A stretch of 64,000 nt of DNA, taken from Mycobacterium sp. E2733 (GTDB lineage: Bacteria > Actinomycetota > Actinomycetes > Mycobacteriales > Mycobacteriaceae). The first letter of the stretch is position 1; the number at the start of each line of letters is the position of its first letter. The notes under the pieces were generated by a model. It worked only from the letters and a program-made list of their open reading frames with translations. It was not told the origin of the DNA and did no database searches. Shown here one piece after another: positions 1-8,386 of this stretch. The stretch spans positions 1 to 64,000 of the forward strand of contig NZ_LZJZ01000122.1 in NCBI RefSeq assembly GCF_001667585.1. Direction: 5' to 3'. Made by a program: the position numbers and the translations under genes.

Positions 1-465
1 GCTGGGCTGTATCGCGCACCCAGCGAACGCTCAGCTCAACGGTGGTTTTTGCATCGGTTTTGCGAGAGTGCGGGCTATCTGCGTGGCTTCTCCTCCACGC
101 CTTAGGGTTGACAGTTAACGCAACGACTGCCGGACGATATGCGGTCGCGGTCAGTTTTACGCCGAGCGCCGCATCGCAATGCCGCAGGACGCACTCGCTA
201 ACCTTGCCAGCATGGATCCTGCGGGATCTCACCAACCCTCGGTCAAGGACGTTCTGCAGGCGCTCGATCTTGGGTTCCGATAATTAGCGATGTCGAGAGC
301 GGAAAGCCGAAGACCGTCAGGAACGCCGCGTCGGCGTTAGGCGTCGCGACAAAACCAGAAATGCGCGCCGCTCAACGTGAATCTGCCGTTCAGTTTGCCA
401 TTTAGGCGTAGGGCATCCAGCACTGAGGCGGCTAGCGCCACACCAATCGGTCGGCTCAAACGCTT
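1..465. other. Region without a supported gene
   Basis: No convincing gene was found on either strand. A plus-strand open frame at 42-287 has no credible ribosome binding site and its translation is Arg/Ser-rich without any recognisable motif. The first 120 bases could be read as the tail of a small exported protein entering from outside the window, but nothing confirms this. Confidence 0.4.
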
Positions 466-2232
466 CTAAGTGCCGGCAAACCATGCGTTGACCACCGTGT
501 GAGTTTCTGGTGGCGGGAAGTGCATGCACGTTGTACCCAATACCGGGTCACAGGAGGTTCCGACCTGGCCGACCTTAACTGTCCACAGAGGTTGCGACTG
601 GTCGATTTGCTCGCTGTCGTTGGGCCTCGCAAGGATGGCGCCGGCTGAACCGCAGTTATAGGGACCGTAGTAGCCGTCGTCGCGTGTCGTGTAGAAGTGG
701 CCGTGGGAGATGTACGTGCAACGGGTGCCGTCATCTAGGAGAAGAGCCAGAGGCCGGGCCTGAAAGGGGGAACTCAGTGTGTCCAAGGAAGCCGTTCCGA
801 TAAGCGAGAACCGCTTCAGCATCTTTTTCCAGGGGTCGTTATTGGCCAAGCAGAGCATAAACCGCAGTTTGCCCGGCCAACACGTGCCAGCGTCAGCCGC
901 TTCCGGGAGACAGTCGTAGACACCCGTCGTACGCGAAGTAGTTGAGGGAGTACTACAGCCAATTAGCGTGTCATCGGTGGAGGGCGGTAGTTCTTGATAG
1001 CCGTTGATTGGTTGGCCGTTTGCGTTAACCGCGATGGAGGTCAGAACTTGGGTCGCGGCCGCCGGTGGAGTTGCCGGGGTTGCCGGCGGAATCACCGGCG
1101 GTAGAGATAATGCTGACCCGGATGTCGACGTGGGAGCTTGACTGGTCAACTGCGGAGTCGAGCTGGGCGATTCCTGCTTGACGCGCGGAGTGGCGATTAC
1201 GATTCCCAACACCACGACAATGAACGCCGCGACGGCTATCGCCATGACAGCGGTCCCTTTTTTAACCCCTGGCCGGCCGGCTACGGACGCCACACGATTC
1301 TTCGAGCGTCGTTGATCGCTTGTTAGATAATCTTCCAAAACCTCGAACTCAACATCGAGCGGGGTTGATTCGGGACCATCGGCAGTGACCGGTTCGGTCA
1401 GAGCGGATTGGGCGGACCGGGCGAACTGCAGTGCCGTCTGGTAGCGACGGTCGGGGTCTTTGGCCATGCCCTTGGCGATGACCTCGTCCATTTGCTTGGG
1501 CACATTCGGTCGGGTGGCTGATGGTCGCGGCGGCGGGGTGTGCAGGTGCGCGGCGACCAGCCCCGCTATCGTGTCCGCGTCAAAGGGAGGGCCTCCCGTC
1601 AGGCATTCATAGAGCACACAGGCCAGCGAGTAGATGTCGGCGCGGGCATCCTCGTGGGCTCGAGTCCCCAACCGCTCGGGTGCGATGTAGGCGAAGGTGC
1701 CGATTGCGTAGCCAGATTTGGTCATTCGCGTTTCGTCGGCGGCGCGTGCGATGCCGAAGTCGATCAGATAGGCGAAGTCATCGTCGTCGAGCAAGATGTT
1801 CGAGGGTTTGATGTCGCGATGGATCAGCCCGACATCGTGGGCGGCATGCAAGGCCCTGGCGACCTGGTCGACGATGCGCACCGCGCGGGCGGGATCCAAC
1901 GGGCCATCGGCTAATAACGTTTGTAGGTCGCGCCCCTTGATGAGCCGCATACTCACGAACAGCCGACCGTCAATCTCGCCAAAATCATGGATCGGGACCA
2001 CATGCGGCGTGTCCAAGCGTGGTGCCGCGTGCGCTTCGCGGCGGAATCGCCGCTGAAAGTCTCTGTGCTCAGACAGATTTGCCGGTAGGACCTTGATGGC
2101 GACGACCCGGTCAGTGACGGTGTCGTGGGCACGCCACACTTCCCCCATACCGCCGCGCCCCAGCAGGCTAATCAGTCGGTAGCGCCCGAACGGCGTGCCC
2201 TCCGCAGCATCCTCCCCCGCCACGGTCAGCAT
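466..2232 (-). CDS. Receptor-type serine/threonine protein kinase with extracytoplasmic Cys-containing domain
   Basis: This 588-residue membrane kinase should phosphorylate Ser/Thr residues of cytoplasmic targets in response to an outside signal. The kinase domain covers about residues 17-278: glycine loop GRGGMG at 25-30, catalytic Lys47 in VAIK, HRD at 138-140, DFG at 158-160 and APE at 184-186, with an activation loop rich in Thr and Ser. One transmembrane helix lies at about 327-348. A Ser/Thr/Pro linker follows, then a C-terminal domain with several cysteines that probably form disulfides outside the cell, as in PknH-like sensors. It starts at an ATG with no nearby alternative. The gene stands alone and no obvious partner regulator is adjacent. 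Family membership is certain; the PknH-like sensor idea is an inference from architecture. Confidence 0.93.
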   Translation of the reverse strand: MLTVAGEDAAEGTPFGRYRLISLLGRGGMGEVWRAHDTVTDRVVAIKVLPANLSEHRDFQRRFRREAHAAPRLDTPHVVPIHDFGEIDGRLFVSMRLIKGRDLQTLLADGPLDPARAVRIVDQVARALHAAHDVGLIHRDIKPSNILLDDDDFAYLIDFGIARAADETRMTKSGYAIGTFAYIAPERLGTRAHEDARADIYSLACVLYECLTGGPPFDADTIAGLVAAHLHTPPPRPSATRPNVPKQMDEVIAKGMAKDPDRRYQTALQFARSAQSALTEPVTADGPESTPLDVEFEVLEDYLTSDQRRSKNRVASVAGRPGVKKGTAVMAIAVAAFIVVVLGIVIATPRVKQESPSSTPQLTSQAPTSTSGSALSLPPVIPPATPATPPAAATQVLTSIAVNANGQPINGYQELPPSTDDTLIGCSTPSTTSRTTGVYDCLPEAADAGTCWPGKLRFMLCLANNDPWKKMLKRFSLIGTASLDTLSSPFQARPLALLLDDGTRCTYISHGHFYTTRDDGYYGPYNCGSAGAILARPNDSEQIDQSQPLWTVKVGQVGTSCDPVLGTTCMHFPPPETHTVVNAWFAGT

Positions 2233-2294
2233 GCTAGCGAGTCACGGCCATCCGCACGGTAGATTCGCTAGGCCGTAAGCGTTCATGTCATAGC

Positions 2295-2390
2295 GCCGGA
2301 TCTCGATGGTGGAGTGCCCTCTAACCACGTGGTGGCAAGTTAAGGGGAAATGGGAGTCGCGCCGAACGACGCCGTTAAACCGAATGTTGA
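2295..2390 (+). pseudogene. Degenerate partial copy of the secreted-protein gene at 8636-8935
   Basis: This stretch aligns without gaps to the 3' part of the gene at 8636-8935, with a coordinate offset of 6520. I counted 65 identities in 80 bases between 2301-2380 and 8821-8900. In the reading frame of the intact gene, the TTA Leu codon at 8861 is replaced by an in-frame TAA at 2341, so the copy cannot make the protein. The conserved part includes the codons for MGV-x-P-x-DAVK. It lies between the kinase and the P450 gene, which both read on the other strand, and no 5' half was found. Confidence 0.75.
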
Positions 2391-2443
2391 GTCAGGGCGC
2401 CGCGATTGGTTACCGTCATCGGGTCAAAGGTCGAGCGGCGTTT

Positions 2444-3646
2444 TCATGCTAGGACCGCTGGCAAGGTTTCCCAGCCGCGGACTGTCGATGTCGTGGTCAT
2501 GTGCGCCCGAGACATATCGATGTTCCACTCCGGGAAGCGGTTGAGCACCTCGTCGAGCGCCACGCGTCCCTCCATCCGGGCTAATGACGCTCCCAGGCAG
2601 TAGTGCACGCCAACACCGAACCCGACATGGGCTCCGGCTTTGCGGTGAATGTTGAAGACGTCACCATCGGGTGGGAATTGCCGGTGGTCACGGTTTGCAG
2701 CACCGGCGAGCAACATCATGATGCTGCCGGCTGGAACGGGTTGTCCGTAGTACTGCAGATCGCGTGTGACGGTGCGCGCGATGTGTGGGGCGGGGGGTTC
2801 GAAACGCAGCAGCTCCTCGATTGTGCCGGCAATCAGGCTACGATCGGCGACCACTTCCCGCCGCTGCTCGGGATGCTCGGCTAAAACCTTGCCCGCCCAT
2901 CCGATTAGCCGGGTCGTTGTCTCGGCGCCGCCCGCAGCGACCAGCGTGATGCAAATGAGTATTTCCTCACGGGTCAACCCTCGTATCGTGCCATCGAGGT
3001 CAGCGAATTCGACGCCGAGCAATTCGGTGACGATGTCGTCGGAGGGATGTTCAGCGCGCCAATCGAGGTACTCGGCGAATAACTGCCCTGTCTCCAGTCC
3101 TGAGGACGCGGCTTTCATTTCCCCGCCGGCCTCGGTGTTGACGTGACCTTCGGCGAGGTCGAGGACCTCCTGCCGCATCTCGTCAGGAATTCCCAGCAGC
3201 CTGCACACGACTCTCACCGGCATCTCGGCACCCAGATTGGCGATGAAGTCAAAGCCCCCGCTACCAACGAACGGATCTAGACTCTCGGCACAGAATTGCC
3301 GGGCTGTGGCCTCGACCTCGCGCATTTTGCGGGGCGTGAACATGCGAGAAAGGCTCTGGCGGTAGATGTCGTGAAGCGGCGGGTCCTCCATAAGAAACAG
3401 CCCGGGCGGAATCGGCATGTCCGCCTTGATCAACTCGAGAATGTTGCCCCGGGCAGAGCTGAACGTCTCATGGTCATTCAGCGCCGCATGCACGTCCTCG
3501 AATCGACTCAGCGCGTAAAAGTCGTGTTGTTCGTTGTACGACAGCGGCGCCTCCTCGCGGAGCCGCCGAAACAGCGGGTACGGGTCGGCGTTGAGTTCGA
3601 CATTGTAGGGGTCGTAGAACAACTCACTCACAGTCTTGAGGCCCAT
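2444..3646 (-). CDS. Cytochrome P450 monooxygenase
   Basis: This soluble bacterial-type P450 of 400 residues should oxidise a small, probably lipophilic substrate using electrons from ferredoxin and its reductase, neither of which is encoded nearby. It carries the I-helix oxygen-activation motif AGGAETTT, the ExxR salt bridge in EELLRFEPPA, and the haem-thiolate motif FGVGVHYCLG with the ligand Cys at about residue 350. The ATG at 3646 is preferred because a GGAGGG ribosome binding site lies just upstream; a GTG at 3664 would add six residues but overlaps that site. A short SDR gene lies upstream in the same orientation, 240 bp away, so the two may act on one metabolite. The CYP subfamily cannot be set from sequence alone. 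Confidence 0.93.
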   Translation of the reverse strand: MGLKTVSELFYDPYNVELNADPYPLFRRLREEAPLSYNEQHDFYALSRFEDVHAALNDHETFSSARGNILELIKADMPIPPGLFLMEDPPLHDIYRQSLSRMFTPRKMREVEATARQFCAESLDPFVGSGGFDFIANLGAEMPVRVVCRLLGIPDEMRQEVLDLAEGHVNTEAGGEMKAASSGLETGQLFAEYLDWRAEHPSDDIVTELLGVEFADLDGTIRGLTREEILICITLVAAGGAETTTRLIGWAGKVLAEHPEQRREVVADRSLIAGTIEELLRFEPPAPHIARTVTRDLQYYGQPVPAGSIMMLLAGAANRDHRQFPPDGDVFNIHRKAGAHVGFGVGVHYCLGASLARMEGRVALDEVLNRFPEWNIDMSRAHMTTTSTVRGWETLPAVLA

Positions 3647-3680
3647 ATCTGCAACTCCCTCCACTCCAACACATCCGACC

Positions 3681-3695
3681 GTTCGTAGGACGAAC
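3681..3695. promoter_or_regulatory. Palindrome upstream of the P450 gene, possible operator
   Basis: A perfect inverted repeat, GTTCGT-AGG-ACGAAC, lies 34 to 49 bases upstream of the P450 start. The size and position fit a repressor operator of the TetR or GntR kind, but no regulator gene lies beside it, so the binding protein is unknown. Confidence 0.35.
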
Positions 3696-3886
3696 TACTG
3701 GGTAGGTCAGGACAGCACCTTACTGCGAGCCGCGATAATCGAGCCACTTACGACAGTGCTCATCCTCACGTCGCATAGCAATTCAGTCAATGATTGGATA
3801 GTTCGCCCGTGGCCCTGACCTTCATTCACGACCGGTCGGCCCGTCGCCTCAGGCCGCGCCTTAGTTTCATGGGGGCGGGCAGATGG

Positions 3887-4669
3887 TCAGCCGAGCAGCA
3901 GGCTCCCGCCGTCTGTCGTCAGCACTGCACCGGTCACATACCTGGACAGGTCGCTGAGCAAGAACAGCGCCACATCGGCGACCTCCTCCGGTTCAGCCAA
4001 TCGACCCAAGGGGACAAAATCTTCCAATTGCCGGCGCGACTCGTCGGAAGTCAAAAGCAATTCCGTGAGCGCCGGAGTAACGATCCCACCCGCTCGAATT
4101 GCATTAACACGCAATCTCTTTCGACCGCTCTCATTCGCGGCCACCCGCGTCATCGCCTCGATCCCGGCTTTGCATGCAGCATAGAATCCGGTCCCCTTCT
4201 GACCGGCAACGCTAGCTATGGACGAGATGTTGACTATCGCTCCGCCGCGCGCCTCCATCGCTGCGATCTCATGCTTGAGACAAATGGCGGTGCCGAGCAT
4301 GGCCACCGACATCAGGGTCCGCGCGTCGTCGACATCAAGCTGCGAGAGCTCACCGAGGTGGATTTCTGGCAACGCGTTGTTGCACGCGAGGTCCAGGCAC
4401 CCGTAGCGATCGATAGCCGCCCCGACCAAAGACTCGACGTCCGCCTCCAGCGAGACATCGGCGACGACCGGATGGGCAGTGCCTCCGCGGGCCTCGATCT
4501 CTGCCACCGTGTGCGCGGCGGTCTGCGGATCAATGTCGTTGACAATGACATTGGCCCCCTCCGCCGCCACCCGCAGCGCGATGGATCTGCCCAACCCTCG
4601 TCCCGCACCGGTGACAATGACGGATTTCTCGGACAGAAGTTTCCCCGTCCCCGCACCAGCCATACCCAT
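3887..4669 (-). CDS. SDR family NAD(P)-dependent oxidoreductase
   Basis: This 260-residue classical short-chain dehydrogenase/reductase interconverts a hydroxyl and a ketone group with NAD(P)H. The Rossmann dinucleotide motif TGAGRGLG lies near the N-terminus. The catalytic Ser is in NISSIAS and the Tyr/Lys pair in YAACK. The C-terminal AEPEEVA and TGAVLTTDGG segments are typical of FabG/glucose-1-dehydrogenase-like members. The gene reads toward the P450 gene in the same direction, with a 240-bp gap that contains a palindrome, so cotranscription is uncertain. The substrate is not predictable. Confidence 0.92.
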   Translation of the reverse strand: MGMAGAGTGKLLSEKSVIVTGAGRGLGRSIALRVAAEGANVIVNDIDPQTAAHTVAEIEARGGTAHPVVADVSLEADVESLVGAAIDRYGCLDLACNNALPEIHLGELSQLDVDDARTLMSVAMLGTAICLKHEIAAMEARGGAIVNISSIASVAGQKGTGFYAACKAGIEAMTRVAANESGRKRLRVNAIRAGGIVTPALTELLLTSDESRRQLEDFVPLGRLAEPEEVADVALFLLSDLSRYVTGAVLTTDGGSLLLG

Positions 4670-5017
4670 TACTGTAGGGCAGCACAGAAATTACAAAGAT
4701 GTGGTGCTGGGCCCGTGCATTTAGGCAGTGACAGCCTCTACGTACCGTCGCCGCGCGCCGCGCTTCGCTGCCATAGCGCTCCAAAGATATTGCGCTCCAA
4801 TGACGTTTGTTTTATGTAAAGCCTTGTAACAGCGTCACTTTGGTTGATGTGAGCAGAAAATGATCGAAGGCTCCGGTTCGCCCGGACGGGGCGTTGGCCG
4901 AAAATTCCCACACCCTCCCTTTCGGGGAGGGCGGCGCCCAAAGCGCGAGTCGGCAGTTTAAAACTCGAGGTCAAGGTCAATCTCTAGGTTTGCAGTTTCC
5001 TGATGGGAGGTCCTTTG
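4670..5017. other. Intergenic region with a GC-rich hairpin
   Basis: No gene was found in this 348-bp stretch. It holds an inverted repeat, CCCTCCC-TTTCG-GGGAGGG, at 4913-4931, about 90 bases before the start of the repeat protein. The hairpin could be a terminator or a leader structure. It has no T tract. Confidence 0.35.
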
Positions 5018-5413
5018 ATGAGCATGCTTATCCGCCGCGTGGCGGGCATCGCCATGATGGCAATAGCGCCCGTGGCGTACGTGACAGCGGTGTCTCCGGG
5101 GATGAGCTCGGCTCAACCCCCAGATTGCGGCCCGGGCAACTGGTGGAACCCTGGAGCCAACGCCTGCCAGCCCCTAGGGGCACCGCCACCCCAGGATTGC
5201 GGCCCCGGCAACTGGTGGAACCCAGGAGCCAACGCCTGCCAACCCCTAGGGGCACCGCCACCCCAGGATTGCGGCCCCGGCAACTGGTGGAACCCAGGAG
5301 CCAACGCCTGCCAGCCGGTAGGGGCACCGCCACCGCCAGACTGCGGTCCCGGCAACTGGTGGGACCCGGGGGCCAATGTGTGCCGACCCGTCGGGCCACC
5401 CCCGCCGTCCTAA
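5018..5413 (+). CDS. Secreted protein with four tandem DCGPGNWW repeats
   Basis: This small exported protein of unknown function has 131 residues. Residues 1 to about 32 form a signal peptide with an AQP cleavage region. The rest is four consecutive 24-residue units that begin DCGPGNWWNPGANACQP, each with two Cys and a tryptophan pair, separated by GAPPP linkers. Each unit probably folds as a small disulfide-stapled module. The ATG at 5018 is chosen because GGGAGG at 5005-5010 is well spaced for it; the in-frame ATG at 5003 overlaps that ribosome binding site. The repeats are nearly identical in DNA, which suggests recent expansion. There is no Pfam-type family I can name. Confidence 0.82.
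   Translation: MSMLIRRVAGIAMMAIAPVAYVTAVSPGMSSAQPPDCGPGNWWNPGANACQPLGAPPPQDCGPGNWWNPGANACQPLGAPPPQDCGPGNWWNPGANACQPVGAPPPPDCGPGNWWDPGANVCRPVGPPPPS
5123..5410 (+). repeat. 72-bp tandem repeat, four copies
   Basis: Four direct repeats of 72 bp lie at 5123-5194, 5195-5266, 5267-5338 and 5339-5410, in phase with the reading frame. Copies 1 to 3 are almost identical. Copy 4 has more changes, including Asn to Asp and Gln to Arg codons, and ends at the stop codon. Copy number could change by slippage or recombination. Confidence 0.95.
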
Positions 5414-5683
5414 AGCCGGAGCTGCTGCGACACGTCGAGACTCCGCCCCGTCAGTTCTTGCCGGTGGCGCGCTGAACGTACCCGCGCGATGCCGGCGCTG
5501 AAGATCCGCCGAAGCCTTGGCTCGTCCGGATCGTCATTGCTGGGAATTCGCACGTCCCCAGGCCGACGAGTTATGGCACGCCATCCACCCTGCCTAAAAA
5601 GTGTCCCTCTCGGTGGTCCCGGTTGCCCTAGGTCTGTGAACGCAGCCCGAAGGACGGGCCGTGACGACCTACAGGAGATCACC

Positions 5684-6001
5684 GTGAAGAACGCCACCCG
5701 AAAACCGACTCGCATCCACTACGCCGCCACGCTGTTCGGCGCGCTGGCCATCGCCGCGTTGGCCCCTGCCACCGCCTACGCCGAGCCCAACGGGCCCACC
5801 GGCCCGAGCAGCGGATGCCACTACACCGACCCTGACGGCTACGACATCCCGATCGATGAGGGCCAGGGCGTGATCGTCGGCGGCAAGCTCGTCACATGCA
5901 CCGGCGGGAAAATCGTCGTCACCGATGCGCCGGCGCGCACAAACCCACATCGGCCGGTCGTACCGCCCAATCACGCGCCGGTATTGACCCGGAAAATGTA
6001 A
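5684..6001 (+). CDS. Small secreted protein, uncharacterised
   Basis: This 105-residue protein has a clear signal peptide ending in AYA-EP at about residue 29. The mature part holds two cysteines (SGCHYTDPDGYDIPID and VTCTGGK) and a Pro-rich tail, so a single disulfide is likely. The GTG at 5684 is chosen because CAGGAG lies seven bases upstream; longer in-frame starts would place extra charged residues before the signal peptide. It sits among other small exported proteins. No named family is recognised. Confidence 0.75.
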   Translation: MKNATRKPTRIHYAATLFGALAIAALAPATAYAEPNGPTGPSSGCHYTDPDGYDIPIDEGQGVIVGGKLVTCTGGKIVVTDAPARTNPHRPVVPPNHAPVLTRKM

Positions 6002-6197
6002 GCCTCGCAAACACACTGAGCTGTCATTTCGTTGGGGCCGCCACCGTGGAAACACGGTGGCGGGCTGGCGCTCGTGTTTTGTATGCATATGGCTCGCCGA
6101 AACGTCACGCGCCTGAGAGTGGTTGACGATGGGCGACGCCGAGACTCAATTCAGTCCCTGTGACGCCTCCGACGTACCCGCTGCAGAGTCAACGACG

Positions 6198-6371
6198 TTA
6201 GTTGTCAGAAGGGTATTCCCAGATGTTTGTGTGGTTCAACTCGTGATGATGCACGCACACCATCTGCTTGCCCTGCCCATCTGTGGCGGGTGGTGAGCCC
6301 AGCGGGCACTGCTCACCTTGCGACGGCGCCAGCGGTGCGAACACCAGCGCGGCGATCATTGCGAATTTCAT
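6198..6371 (-). CDS. Short secreted protein, 57 residues
   Basis: This minus-strand frame of 57 residues starts at ATG 6371 with a short hydrophobic leader (MKFAMIAALVFAPLAP) and stops at a TAA at 6198-6200. The mature part has two cysteines, in EQCPLGSP and MVCVHHHEL, and a His-rich segment that could bind metal. The layout of leader, paired Cys and small size matches other exported peptides nearby. No strong ribosome binding site is seen, which is the main doubt. No family is recognised. Confidence 0.5.
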   Translation of the reverse strand: MKFAMIAALVFAPLAPSQGEQCPLGSPPATDGQGKQMVCVHHHELNHTNIWEYPSDN

Positions 6372-6532
6372 TCCACAGACACGATGTCAGCCAAGGATTT
6401 GTTCGACGTTAGGCCCAGTCGACTAGCTGCCGCCATGAGGATGTTGAACGACCACCTTTCGACGCCGGCGTCGTCGCGGCGCAGTCCTCGCGAACGATGA
6501 CCTCATACACCAAGCACCCGGTGGCCATCCAA

Positions 6533-6871
6533 CTACTTCGAGGGGTTGCGGACTTCCTCGTACCGGACTGAGGCCACCAAGGCGACACCGAATAGAACCA
6601 GCACTGGCACGAACACGTACGGGTACGCGGCGACCGCGGCTAAGCCGATGATCACGCTCGGCACCGTCAGCGCCAGCGCGGCCGTGGGATGCCGATCGCT
6701 TAACACGATGATTCTCGTCAGCGCCGCGGACGCCGCGGCGGCCCGCGGCTGACGATCCGGACGTCGACCGTACGAGTAACGAGTTTCCAGGCCGCATCCC
6801 ATGCAGGTGCGCCCATAGGAGTACCGGGTTTGTAGGCCACAACCCATGCAGGTTTGGGTGGTCATCCGCAT
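6533..6871 (-). CDS. Small membrane protein with duplicated CxxC motif
   Basis: This 112-residue protein begins with two copies of a 15-residue unit, TCMGCGL-x-TRYSYGR, giving CxxC pairs at residues 8/11 and 23/26. Together these could bind one zinc ion as a zinc ribbon. About residues 64-105 are hydrophobic and probably make two transmembrane helices, followed by a short charged tail. The protein would sit in the membrane with a cytoplasmic metal-binding head. The gene is divergent from the EspC-like gene. I know of no function for this arrangement. Confidence 0.7.
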   Translation of the reverse strand: MRMTTQTCMGCGLQTRYSYGRTCMGCGLETRYSYGRRPDRQPRAAAASAALTRIIVLSDRHPTAALALTVPSVIIGLAAVAAYPYVFVPVLVLFGVALVASVRYEEVRNPSK

Positions 6872-6984
6872 ATGATCTCACCGCCTCGCGCGGGCTTCTG
6901 AGCTGACGCCTTCGACGCCAACCGCTGGTGTCTTTCCAGCAGGTGAATACCGAGGCGCGAGCGATCCCCATAAAGTCGTGCGGC

Positions 6985-7278
6985 ATGGGACAAGACGCAT
7001 TGCAGGTCGTCCCCGCCGAGCTTGAGGCTACGGCTGGCCAGTGGGAAGCGCTTACCTCACAACTCGCGGGGGCGCCGCCGTCGCCGGGCCAACCATTCCA
7101 GGCCACGACGGCGGCCGTGAACGGTATCAACGCGGCGATACGCGTTGCCGCAGCGGTCTTTACAGCGCGGACGCAGGCAACGGTCGGCGGGGTGACCACG
7201 GCCGCCGGCGGATACACGGCGCAGGAGGCCACATCGGCGGTCGCGATGTCCGACGTGACAAAGGTGACGGTGGTGTAG
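6985..7278 (+). CDS. EspC-like type VII secretion associated protein
   Basis: This 97-residue protein resembles the ESX-1 secretion-associated EspC family: it starts MGQDALQVVPAELEA, followed by a helix, a Gly/Pro turn and a second Ala-rich helix, a WXG100-like hairpin. EspC-like proteins are ESX substrates or partners of larger substrates. Its TAG stop is immediately followed by the GTG start of the next gene, so the two are translationally coupled and probably form a complex. An in-frame GTG at 6928 would extend it by 19 residues, but the family usually begins near this ATG. Which ESX system it uses is unknown. Confidence 0.65.
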   Translation: MGQDALQVVPAELEATAGQWEALTSQLAGAPPSPGQPFQATTAAVNGINAAIRVAAAVFTARTQATVGGVTTAAGGYTAQEATSAVAMSDVTKVTVV

Positions 7279-8310
7279 GTGGCCGCCACCCTCACCCAGA
7301 TCCAGGCGTGGAGCACCGAGCATCTCATCGACGCTGCCGGCTACTGGACTGAAACCGCCGACCGCTGGGAAGACGCATTCCTGACAATGCGCAACCAGGC
7401 GCAGTCCATCACCTGGCACGGGGCCGGCGGTGATGCGCTGCGGCAACGCACCGGAGCCGATGTATCCGTCGTCAGCGCCAAGGCCGACCAGCTACGGCAG
7501 GCAGCCGGAATAGCCCGTAACGGCGCCAGTGACATCAGTGCCGCCCAGCGTCGAGTCCTGTATGGAGTCGAAGATGCGCAGAATGCGGGATTCACCGTCG
7601 GAGAAGACTTGTCGGTCACCGACATCCGCAGTACTACCCCAGCGGAACGCGCCTCCCGCCAAGCTCAGGCGGAAGCGTTCGCCGCTGATATTCGGCTGCG
7701 TGCCGAGCAACTCGACGGGGCAGACGCCAAGGTCGCCGGTCAGCTCACCGCCGCCGCGGGCGGCGTCGGGAACGTCGGCTTTGCGCAGAACCCGACCTCC
7801 GATCCCGTCGCGCAAAACCCGGGAGCCGGCCGCAACGGGGGCCAGTCAACACCTCCAACCACCAGTCACCCCGGGGTCCAGCTAGTTGACTTCACGCAAG
7901 ACAACACCACTGGGCCCAACCCGCCGCCATTCGCACCGTGGGACACCCCTGACGGGACGCCGCCACCGCCGCCCCTGGCCGGGTTCCTCCCGCAGTACCA
8001 ACAGAGCATCGCCGCGCCCCCGGCGCCTAGCCCGGGTCCGCCCGCAATCCCATTGCCAAGCCCCGCGACGACCCCACTGCCGATGCCCGCGGCCGGTCCG
8101 GCCACCGCTGCGGCCGCCAAATCCCCCTGCAGCGTGTACGACGCGACGAAAGCCCTTCTGGAACCGGTGGGCGGCACGGTGGCGATCTTGACAGCGGCCC
8201 CAGAAGGCGCGACCGGCGTCGGGATCCCCGCCGCCCTCGCCCAAATCGCTCTCGGTACGGCGGCGGTCGCTGACGGCATGGACGCCGCGGGCAAGTGCTT
8301 GGGGGATTGA
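7279..8310 (+). CDS. WXG100-like, proline-rich putative type VII substrate
   Basis: This 343-residue protein has an N-terminal helical domain of about 180 residues with a WHG motif at residues 46-48 (ITWHGAGGDAL), like WXG/LXG domains of ESX substrates. A Pro-rich linker spans about residues 185-280. The C-terminal part, about 285-343, has two cysteines bracketing a hydrophobic stretch (SPCSVYDATKALL to AAGKCLGD). No enzymatic motif is visible in the C-terminus. It starts at GTG directly after the EspC-like gene and is followed by a small membrane protein. The layout recalls Rv3899c-Rv3901c type loci and ESX effectors. A role as secreted effector is inference. Confidence 0.7.
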   Translation: MAATLTQIQAWSTEHLIDAAGYWTETADRWEDAFLTMRNQAQSITWHGAGGDALRQRTGADVSVVSAKADQLRQAAGIARNGASDISAAQRRVLYGVEDAQNAGFTVGEDLSVTDIRSTTPAERASRQAQAEAFAADIRLRAEQLDGADAKVAGQLTAAAGGVGNVGFAQNPTSDPVAQNPGAGRNGGQSTPPTTSHPGVQLVDFTQDNTTGPNPPPFAPWDTPDGTPPPPPLAGFLPQYQQSIAAPPAPSPGPPAIPLPSPATTPLPMPAAGPATAAAAKSPCSVYDATKALLEPVGGTVAILTAAPEGATGVGIPAALAQIALGTAAVADGMDAAGKCLGD

Positions 8311-8386
8311 TGCCGCCAACAGCACACGCTGGAATGACTGGCATGCTGAATGACTGACACACGGCAAGGACAGGGAGAATGCGCGC

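Noticed and set aside
42..287. 81-residue plus-strand frame at the window start
   Set aside because: No ribosome binding site, no motif, Arg/Ser-rich shadow-like composition.
5113..5376. Minus-strand repeat protein opposite the DCGPGNWW gene
   Set aside because: It is the mirror of the plus-strand tandem repeat. It has no leader or ribosome binding site, while the plus-strand product has a signal peptide.
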